Origin: JAGQRJ01 sp041402045 | GTDB lineage: Bacteria > Planctomycetota > J058 | Assembly (NCBI GenBank): GCA_041402045.1 | Contig: JAWKSZ010000087.1 | Location: 1 to 29,806 of the forward strand | DNA: 29,806 bases | Direction: 5' to 3' | Shown: positions 23,832 through 29,806 of the stretch, piece by piece | Position numbering within the stretch: position 1 is the first letter of the stretch | Layout of the letters: each line of letters opens with the position of its first letter | The notes under the pieces: model-generated | What the model was told of the DNA's origin: nothing | What the model saw: only the letters and a program-made list of their open reading frames with translations | The model's database searches: none | Translations under genes and position numbers: made by a program

Positions 23832-26800
23832 AGCCGGGCTCCGATCCGCACCCGCGCCGAGGGGCCGAGCACCTTCACCAGCTCCAGGCGCAGGGCCTCG
23901 GTGCCCTGGACCTTGAGGCTGCTCCCGACCCGGTAGGGGCCGGCCACGGCCTGGTCGCGCTGGCGCTTGAGCGAGTAGTAGACGGGGTCGTTGCCGCGGT
24001 GGGCGAGGAGCACCTCGCGGAACTGGCGGAACATCTCCTCGGTGGTCTCCTCGAGCACCATCTCCGCCGAGACCGAGACCCGCAGCTTGCCCTCGGCCTC
24101 CGCCGCCGGGAGCACGCGGTCGACCACGATCGAGGGCGCCTCGTTGCGCTTGGAGACCTTGCCCGAGACGAACACGATCGCCTCGCTGGTCACGTGCTGC
24201 CGCACGTCGGCGAACACGCTGCCGAAGATCACGCAGTCCACGGTCCCGCTGTAGTCCTCGAGGGTCACGAAGGCCATGGTGTTGTTGCGCCGGTCGAGGA
24301 TCGTGCGCAGCCCGATCACGAGCCCGCCCACCGTGACCTCGGCGCCCTCGGGGAGCTCCTTGAGGTCGCTGACGGTCTGCGAGGCGAAGCGCTCGAGGGC
24401 CTCGCGGTGCGAGTCCAGCGGGTGCTGGGTCAGGTAGAACCCGATCGCGGCCTTCTCGTTGGCGAGCAGCTCGGTGTCGGTCCACTCGCCCACCCGCGGC
24501 AGGAGCTCCTCCTCGATCTTGGTCAGGTCTTCCTTGCTCTGCTGGGAGGTGCCGAACAGCGTGGTCTGCTGGCTGAGCTTGTCCTTCTGCTCCTGGACCC
24601 CCATGCGGATCGCCTGCTCGGCGACCTCCGCCAGCTGCCGGCGCTTGGCCCCGGTGCAGTCGAAGGCCCCCGCCGCGATCAGGGCCTCGAGGGTGCCCTT
24701 GTTCATGAGCTTGGCGTCGACCTCGCTGCACAGGTGGAAGATCGAGCGGAAGCCCTCCCCACCCAGCGCCTGGCGCGCGCGGACCAGCTCCTCGGCGACG
24801 GCCTCGCCGATCCCCTTCAGCGCGCCCAGCCCGTAGTAGATCTTTTGCTCGCGCACGTCGAAGGTCACGTCGCAGGTGTTGACGTTGGGGGGCAGGAGCT
24901 CGATCCCCATGCGCGCGCACTCGTTCTTGTACTCGAGCACGCGGTCGGTGTCGCCGGACCAGGAGGTCAGGGTCGCGGCCATGAACTCCACCGGGTAGTG
25001 GGCCTTGAGGTAGGCGGTCTGGTAGGTCACGAGCCCGTAGGCCGCGGAGTGCGACTTGTTGAAGCCGTATTCCGCGAAGAACGCGATCTGGCTCCACACC
25101 TCGGCGGCGACCTCGGCGGAGATCTCCTTGGCCACGAAGCCTTCGATGAACTGCGGCTTGTACTGCTCCATGAGCTTGAGCTTCTTCTTGCCCATGGCCT
25201 TGCGCAGGTTGTCGGCGTCGCTCATGGAGAGCCCGGCGATCATGTTCGCGATCCGCATGACCTGCTCCTGATACAGGATGCAGCCGTAGGTCTCGCCCAG
25301 GATCGGAGCCAGGTGGTCGGTGAGGTAGGTGATCTCCTCCCGGCCGTGCTTGCGGTCGATGAACTGCTGGTCCATGCCCGAGCCCAAGGGGCCTGGGCGA
25401 TAGAGCGCGATCAAGGCGATGATGTCCTCGAAGCGGTCGGGGCGCGCCTCCTTCAGCAGCTTGCGGAACCCGCTGGATTCGAGCTGGAACACGCCCATGG
25501 TCTCGCCGCGGCTCAAGAGCTCGAAGGTCTTGGTGTCGTCCAGCGGCAGGGCGTTGGGGTCGAGCTCGACCCCGCGCTTGGCGATCAGGCGCACGGCGTC
25601 GTCGATCAGGGTCAGCGTGCGCAGGCCGAGGAAGTCCATCTTGAGGAGCCCGCACTCCTCGACCTCGGTCATGGTGAAGGCCGTGGTCTTGTCGCCCTTG
25701 ACCACCGTCAGCGGGATCCGCTCCAGGAGGTCGGTGTCGGCGATCACGACCCCCGCGGCGTGCTTGCCGCAGTGGCGGTTGATCCCTTCCAGGCGCAGCG
25801 CCATGTCGAACAGCTTCTCGTAGTGCGGCTCCTGGCGCAGGGCGTCGAGCTCGGGGGACTCCCGGAACGCCTGCTCCAGGGTCTTGAGCTTGGGCCCGTC
25901 GGGGATCAGCTTCGAGATCCGGTCCACGTCGGCGAAGGGCATGCTCAGCACGCGCCCCACGTCCTTGATCACGGCCTTGGGCTTGAGCGTCCCGAAGGTC
26001 ACGATCTGGCACACCGTCTCTTGCCCGTACTTGTCGCGCACGTAGTCGATCACCCGCCCGCGGTTGGCTTCGCAGAAGTCCACGTCGATATCCGGCATGG
26101 ACACGCGGGACGGGTTCAGGAAGCGCTCGAACAGCAGGTCGTAGCGCAGGGGGTCGATGTCGGTGATCCAGAGCACGTAGGCCACGATCGACCCCGCGGC
26201 GGAGCCGCGGCCGGGGCCGACGGAGCAACTGTTCTCGCGCGCCCAGCGAATGAAGTCCGCCACGATCAGGAAGTAGGTGATGAACCCCAGGCTGCGGATC
26301 ACCCCCTTCTCGTACTCCAGGCGCTCGAGGGCCTGCTGGGGCGGCTCGGGGCCGTAGCGCTTGCGCAGGCCCTCGTAGCAGCAGCGGTCGAAGTAGGTGT
26401 CGCTGTCGCTCCCGTCGGGGGGCAGGAACTTGGGGAGGAAGTACTTGTTCCGCAGCCCCGGGAGGAGGTCGTAGTCGGTGACCTTCTCGGCGATCTCGCG
26501 GGTGCTGAAGATCGCCTCCGGTGTGTCCTTGAAGTAGCTGAACATTTGCTCGGAGGTGCGGAAGAAGAAGTCCTCCTTCATCTTCAGCCGGTTGTCGTCC
26601 TGGAGCGTCTTGCCCGAGCCAATGCAGATCCGGATCTCCTGGGCCGGGGCGTCAGCGGGCTCTATGTAGTGCAGGTCGCAGGTGGCGGCGAGCTTGATCC
26701 CCACGTCCTTCGCCAGGCGCAGGCAGCCCTCGTTGACCACCTTCTGCTGCTCCAGCGAGTTGGGCTGGACCTCGAGGTAGTAGTCATCGCCGAAGGCCTC

Positions 26801-27283
26801 TTTGAACTCCCCCGCCAGCGCGCGGGCGCCCGCGTAGTCGTCCTGCTGGAGCAGGACCGGGACGGGCCCCTTGAGGCAGCCCGAGACCACCACCAGGCCC
26901 TCGCGGTGCGCCTTGAGCGTCTCGAGGTCGATCCGCGGCTTGTAGTAGAAGCCCTCGAGGTTGGCCAGCGAGGTGAGCTTGCTCAGGTTCTTCCAGCCGA
27001 CGTCGTTCTTGGCGAGCACCGTGAGGTGGTTGTAGCCGCGCTTGCGCTCGGTCATCTTCCCCCGGGAGATGTAGACCTCGCAGCCGAGGATCGGCTTGAT
27101 CTCCTGCTTCTGGCACTCCTTGTAGAAGTTGATCGCGCCCGAGACCGTGCCGTGGTCGGTCAGCGCGATCGCGCGCTGCCCGCACTCCTTCGTGCGCTGC
27201 ACGAGCTGCGGGATCTGCGCCAGCCCGTCGAGGAGGCTGTAGTCGGAGTGGCAGTGCAGGTGTACGAAGTCGCTCTGGTGCAC
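23828..27283 (-). CDS. dnaE: DNA polymerase III alpha subunit
   Basis: Replicative C-family polymerase of 1151 aa, normal for DnaE1. The N-terminal PHP domain begins FVHLHCHSDYSLLDG with His8, His10 and His12, metal ligands in this fold, and has LTDHGTVSG at 41-49. The palm domain contains GPGRGSAAGS (357-366) and PDIDVDF (397-403), whose second and third Asp (400, 402) match the catalytic pair Asp401/Asp403 of E. coli. Further on are IALIALYRPGPLGSGM, the helix-hairpin-helix region, and an OB-fold near the C-terminus (VTVGGLVIGLRTIL, NNTMAFVTLEDYSGTVDCVI). GTG 27283 is preceded by AGGA at five bases. The gene is complete, shows no frameshift, and is divergent from the SurA-like gene. Confidence 0.97.
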   Translation of the reverse strand: MHQSDFVHLHCHSDYSLLDGLAQIPQLVQRTKECGQRAIALTDHGTVSGAINFYKECQKQEIKPILGCEVYISRGKMTERKRGYNHLTVLAKNDVGWKNLSKLTSLANLEGFYYKPRIDLETLKAHREGLVVVSGCLKGPVPVLLQQDDYAGARALAGEFKEAFGDDYYLEVQPNSLEQQKVVNEGCLRLAKDVGIKLAATCDLHYIEPADAPAQEIRICIGSGKTLQDDNRLKMKEDFFFRTSEQMFSYFKDTPEAIFSTREIAEKVTDYDLLPGLRNKYFLPKFLPPDGSDSDTYFDRCCYEGLRKRYGPEPPQQALERLEYEKGVIRSLGFITYFLIVADFIRWARENSCSVGPGRGSAAGSIVAYVLWITDIDPLRYDLLFERFLNPSRVSMPDIDVDFCEANRGRVIDYVRDKYGQETVCQIVTFGTLKPKAVIKDVGRVLSMPFADVDRISKLIPDGPKLKTLEQAFRESPELDALRQEPHYEKLFDMALRLEGINRHCGKHAAGVVIADTDLLERIPLTVVKGDKTTAFTMTEVEECGLLKMDFLGLRTLTLIDDAVRLIAKRGVELDPNALPLDDTKTFELLSRGETMGVFQLESSGFRKLLKEARPDRFEDIIALIALYRPGPLGSGMDQQFIDRKHGREEITYLTDHLAPILGETYGCILYQEQVMRIANMIAGLSMSDADNLRKAMGKKKLKLMEQYKPQFIEGFVAKEISAEVAAEVWSQIAFFAEYGFNKSHSAAYGLVTYQTAYLKAHYPVEFMAATLTSWSGDTDRVLEYKNECARMGIELLPPNVNTCDVTFDVREQKIYYGLGALKGIGEAVAEELVRARQALGGEGFRSIFHLCSEVDAKLMNKGTLEALIAAGAFDCTGAKRRQLAEVAEQAIRMGVQEQKDKLSQQTTLFGTSQQSKEDLTKIEEELLPRVGEWTDTELLANEKAAIGFYLTQHPLDSHREALERFASQTVSDLKELPEGAEVTVGGLVIGLRTILDRRNNTMAFVTLEDYSGTVDCVIFGSVFADVRQHVTSEAIVFVSGKVSKRNEAPSIVVDRVLPAAEAEGKLRVSVSAEMVLEETTEEMFRQFREVLLAHRGNDPVYYSLKRQRDQAVAGPYRVGSSLKVQGTEALRLELVKVLGPSARVRIGARL

Positions 27284-27371
27284 GGTCGTCCTGCTTTCAT
27301 GAGCCGCGGGGATCGACGGAACCTCCGGGGTTCCCCGGGCGCTGGCGGGCGGCGCCCATGCTACGCCACCC

Positions 27372-27386
27372 AGGGGACAGTCCCTT
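27372..27386. repeat. Short palindrome in the dnaE/SurA-like divergent region
   Basis: AGGGGACAGTCCCTT: seven-base arms (one G-T pair) around a central A, within the 190-base region between dnaE and the SurA-like gene. It could be an operator or a scattered extragenic palindrome. A second, weaker hairpin (GGAACC/GGTTCC) lies about 40 bases to its left. A TATAGT at 27462-27467 would place a transcript start almost on the downstream ATG, so it is not called a promoter. Confidence 0.4.
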
Positions 27387-27473
27387 GTGTTTCAACGGTT
27401 TGTGGAGACTTCGGGGAAACCTGTGGGGATCGTCGCGGAGCTCGCTCCCGCCAATCCGCGCTATAGTTCCAGC

Positions 27474-28499
27474 ATGCGCCTCCTGGTGGGACTCTCGATC
27501 GTGTGCGCCGCGGCGTCGTTGGCCCAGGACGACGCGCGGCGGGTCTACTCGGACGGGATCGTCGCGGTCGTCGACGGCGACCCGATCACCCACCGCGAGC
27601 TGCTCATGGCGTGTCGGCTGACCCCCGACTACCCCCAACTCCCCGAGGGCGGGGAGGGCCGGGCCAAGATCGAGCGCGACCTGCTCAAGATCCTGATCGA
27701 GGAGCGCGTGCTCCTGCACCGGGCGAGCCAGGAGGGGATCGCGCTCAGCTCCGAGGACGAGCGTCGGCTGATGCTCGACCTCACGCGCCAGGCGGAGCAG
27801 TACGGTGGCGAGGGCGGCCTGCGCAACGCCTTGCGCGAGTTCGGGGTGTCCCTGGACTACTTCCGCTCGCGGCAGCGCAATCAACTGATCATGCGCCGGC
27901 TGCTGGGGAAGAACGTCTCGACCGAGGCCTACGTCCCGCCCGGGGACATTCAACGCTACTACCGCGAGCACCGCGCGCGCTACGAGGTCCGCCCGGAGAC
28001 GCGGGTGTGGCAGATCGTGGTCTACCCCCAGCCGTCCATGGTCCTGCGCGAGCCCACGCCGGAGCTGACCGCGGCGCTCTCCGAGCCGGGCTGGGACCCG
28101 GCCGCCTTCGCCGAGCGGGCGCGCAAGCGGGTCGCCGGCGGCGAGAGCTTCCCCGACGTCGCGCGGGAGACGAGCATGCTCACCGGGTTCGAGAAGCCCG
28201 TGGTGCTCAAGGGCAAGGACCGGCCGGAGGAGGTGTTCAACCCGCCGCTGGACCGCGTGGTCGACGACCTGGGCGCAGGGGAGTTGAGCGACGTGATCGT
28301 CGACGAGCAGGGGACGCGCTACCTGATCTGGATCGAGGAGAAGCGCCGCGCTGGCATGCGTCCGCTGAGCGAGGTCCAGGACGAGATCCACGACACCCTC
28401 CGGCGCAGGCTCTACGAGCGCAAGGTCGAGGACTGGACCCGGGAGCTGACCCGGGAGGCCGTGGTCGAGATCTACCTCGAGGGCGTCGAGCTGCGTTGA
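27474..28499 (+). CDS. SurA/parvulin-like secreted chaperone or peptidyl-prolyl isomerase
   Basis: A 341-aa protein with an N-terminal signal peptide (MRLLVGLSIVCAAASLA, cleavage likely near residue 17-18), so it acts outside the cytoplasm. The next part (IVAVVDGDPITHRELLMACR, then helical IEERVLLHRASQEGI) is typical of the SurA N-terminal chaperone domain. The second half has the parvulin layout: RVWQIVV where isomerases have R-x-S-H-I-L, AAFAERARKRVAGGESFPDVA, LGAGELSDVIVDEQGTRYLI. The catalytic His of the first strand is replaced (WQIV), so isomerase activity is doubtful and a chaperone role for outer-envelope proteins is more likely. ATG 27474 is the start; no strong ribosome-binding site is visible. 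Confidence 0.83.
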   Translation: MRLLVGLSIVCAAASLAQDDARRVYSDGIVAVVDGDPITHRELLMACRLTPDYPQLPEGGEGRAKIERDLLKILIEERVLLHRASQEGIALSSEDERRLMLDLTRQAEQYGGEGGLRNALREFGVSLDYFRSRQRNQLIMRRLLGKNVSTEAYVPPGDIQRYYREHRARYEVRPETRVWQIVVYPQPSMVLREPTPELTAALSEPGWDPAAFAERARKRVAGGESFPDVARETSMLTGFEKPVVLKGKDRPEEVFNPPLDRVVDDLGAGELSDVIVDEQGTRYLIWIEEKRRAGMRPLSEVQDEIHDTLRRRLYERKVEDWTRELTREAVVEIYLEGVELR

Positions 28500-28575
28500 C
28501 AAAATCGCAACGCTCGTGAAGCCAATCGCTTAGCTGGATCTGCCGGCCGTTACACAGCGATGACGCCGATCGCAG

Positions 28576-28604
28576 TTGACGAATTGGCAATTCGGGGCTA
28601 GCCT
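28576..28604 (+). promoter_or_regulatory. Candidate sigma70-type promoter of the repeat-protein gene
   Basis: TTGACG (28576-28581), a 17-base spacer, and TAGCCT (28599-28604) resemble a housekeeping promoter. It lies about 75 bases before the GTG start at 28680 and in a short stretch of noticeably lower GC than its surroundings, which supports it. The -10 box matches consensus only moderately. Confidence 0.5.
28581..28593. promoter_or_regulatory. Candidate operator: 13-base palindrome between the -35 and -10 boxes
   Basis: GAATTG-G-CAATTC is a perfect 6-bp inverted repeat with one central base, inside the spacer of the candidate promoter. An 11-base direct repeat (TTGGCAATTCG at 28584-28594, TTGGCAATCCG at 28606-28616) overlaps it, with copies 22 bases apart, two helical turns. 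Position suits a repressor site; the regulator is unknown. Confidence 0.4.
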
Positions 28605-28679
28605 TTTGGCAATCCGTCAGGACGAGCCGTCGGGGGGTCCCTGGACCCGAGATCCGACGCAGCACTTGGGAGGTGGCCC

Positions 28680-29806
28680 GTGGGTCGCGACTACGACGAC
28701 GAAGAGTCCTACTACGACGACGACGAGGAGTTCAGCGAAGAGTTCGACGATCAGCCACAGGACATGCGCAGCCGCCTGGCCGCGGTCCTGGGCACCAGCT
28801 ACGGCATCTCGATCGTCGTGCACGGCATCATCGCCCTGCTGCTGACCCTGATCGTGCTCGCGGCTCCCGAGGAGACCAAGGAAGCCGTCGTCATGGCGCA
28901 GAACCAGGTCCAGGAGCAGGAGTACGACGAAGAAGTCGAACGGGCCATGGAGAAGACCCCCAAGATCGAGGCCCAGGAGGTGGTCGAGAAGCCGATCATC
29001 GTGCTCGAGGAGGAGGTCACCTTCGAGAACGAGACGCCCAAGGGCACCGACTTCTCGAACCTCTCCAACAAGAACTTGGACTCGACCTCGGCGAACGACG
29101 CCTACGGCGCGGGCGGCGGCGCGGCGGGCGCCTATGGCAGCCGCTTCGGCAAGGGCGGCCTGGCCCAGGAGGGCGGGAGCCCGGCGACCGAGAGCGCCGT
29201 GCGCGGCGCGTTGCGCTGGCTCATGCGCGCCCAGTCCCGGGACGGGCGCTGGGACGCCGACGACTGGCGCCACCTCCGCGAGCACACGAGCGAGATCCAG
29301 GGGGCCGTCGAGCAGGGCATGGGCCGCTACGACGTGGGGCTCACCGGGCTCGCGCTCCTGGCCTACCTCGGCAACGGGAACACCCACCACGCGGGGCCGT
29401 TCAAGCGCACCGTCAACGCCGGGTTCAAGTGGCTGCTGACGCAGCAAGAAGCCCACGGGGGGATCGGCTTTCGGCCGGGCGACGAGGGCTCGATCTACAA
29501 CCACGCGATCGCGACCATGGCGCTGTGTGAGGCCCTGGCCGTGTCCGGGGACAACCGCCGCTTCCGCAAGCCCGCCGAGAAGGCCGTGCGCTTCTGCCTC
29601 GACGCGCAGAACCCGGGCTTCGGCTGGAAGTACGAGCCGCGCTCGGGGCACAACGACACCTCGGTCACGGGGTGGATGGTCCTCGCGCTCAAGGCGGCCA
29701 AGTCGGCCAAGCTCGACGTGCCCGACGACGCCTTCGAGGCCGCGCGGACCTGGTTCGACGCCGCGACCAACGCGGGCGGCGAGGTCGGCTATCAGGGGCC
29801 GGACGG
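28680..29806 (+). CDS. Membrane-anchored protein with prenyltransferase/squalene-oxidase-like repeats, 3' end outside window
   Basis: First 375 codons of a longer gene. GTG 28680 is chosen because GGGAGG lies at 28668-28673. The N-terminal 28 residues are very acidic (runs of Asp, Glu and Tyr), then comes one membrane segment (about 38-62) and a charged, coiled-coil-like stretch rich in Glu and Val. After a Gly-rich linker, alpha-helical repeats begin with QW-like motifs: GALRWLMRAQSRDGRW, GFKWLLTQQEAHGGIGF and CLDAQNPGFGWKYEP, as in terpenoid-cyclase-like toroids. Despite the family name, such planctomycete-type membrane proteins have no shown enzyme activity; the acidic head would be cytoplasmic and the toroid outside. 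It follows the SurA-like gene by 180 bases with its own likely promoter. Confidence 0.85.
   Translation, partial: MGRDYDDEESYYDDDEEFSEEFDDQPQDMRSRLAAVLGTSYGISIVVHGIIALLLTLIVLAAPEETKEAVVMAQNQVQEQEYDEEVERAMEKTPKIEAQEVVEKPIIVLEEEVTFENETPKGTDFSNLSNKNLDSTSANDAYGAGGGAAGAYGSRFGKGGLAQEGGSPATESAVRGALRWLMRAQSRDGRWDADDWRHLREHTSEIQGAVEQGMGRYDVGLTGLALLAYLGNGNTHHAGPFKRTVNAGFKWLLTQQEAHGGIGFRPGDEGSIYNHAIATMALCEALAVSGDNRRFRKPAEKAVRFCLDAQNPGFGWKYEPRSGHNDTSVTGWMVLALKAAKSAKLDVPDDAFEAARTWFDAATNAGGEVGYQGPD

Noticed and set aside
23999..27466. Very long open frame (over 1100 codons) antisense to dnaE
   Set aside because: A product of high GC and codon bias: it is rich in Leu, Val, Gly, Asp, Glu and His without any family motif, while the opposite strand is unmistakable dnaE.
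27462..27467. TATAGT as a -10 box for the SurA-like gene
   Set aside because: It would start the transcript at the ATG itself, and no -35 box lies at the right distance.

Overview
The window is very GC-rich DNA with dense, often overlapping genes and many GTG starts plus one likely TTG start. No rRNA, tRNA, CRISPR array, insertion sequence or phage gene was seen. The gene content suggests a Planctomycetota-type bacterium: membrane-anchored Hanks kinases with propeller or helical-repeat tails, several FHA proteins, a zinc-ribbon/GIDE membrane protein, a SMUG1-type uracil-DNA glycosylase, and a TM-anchored protein with prenyltransferase/squalene-oxidase-like repeats. This placement is an inference from content, not from a marker gene tree.

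Layout. (1) 1-4851, minus: a complete group 3b (sulfhydrogenase-type, NAD(P)-linked) [NiFe]-hydrogenase operon, in transcription order FeS subunit, cNMP-binding-domain protein, flavin/NAD(P) subunit, small subunit, large subunit, maturation protease (cut by the window edge). The genes overlap or nearly abut. (2) 4956-5953, plus: a PEP synthase remnant that keeps only the N- and C-terminal ends of the enzyme, then a phosphoribosyltransferase. (3) 5957-10472, minus: two GT4 glycosyltransferases and an MsbA-type ABC exporter, probably an envelope glycolipid or glycan export unit. (4) 10473-10897: a 425-bp gene-free stretch. (5) 10898-16557, minus: zinc-ribbon/GIDE-like membrane protein, GT-C membrane glycosyltransferase, dolichyl-phosphate-mannose-synthase-like GT2, and a transmembrane Ser/Thr kinase with a helical-repeat tail. 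(6) 16756-23022: a hotdog thioesterase-like gene and a phosphothreonine-signalling cluster: two FHA proteins (one with a roadblock-like N-terminus and a poly-KKKTA tail), a PP2C phosphatase, and a Ser/Thr kinase with a beta-propeller. (7) 23046-27283, minus: a SMUG1-like uracil-DNA glycosylase overlapping dnaE. (8) 27474-29806, plus: a SurA/parvulin-like secreted protein and the start of a membrane-anchored repeat protein.

How they work together. The hydrogenase moves electrons between H2 and NAD(P)(H), and the protease finishes its large subunit. The GT2 and GT-C pair fits the usual division in which one enzyme makes a polyprenyl-phosphate sugar and the other transfers it outside the membrane; a Hanks kinase follows in the same transcript. 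The 17-23 kb cluster holds a writer (kinase), an eraser (PP2C) and two readers (FHA) of phosphothreonine, and is the best candidate here for an uncharacterised system. Two of its genes carry apparent frameshifts: three single-base losses in short homopolymers in the kinase, and a -2/+2 pair in the KKKTA repeat. These could be real or assembly errors, and should be resolved before the proteins are interpreted.
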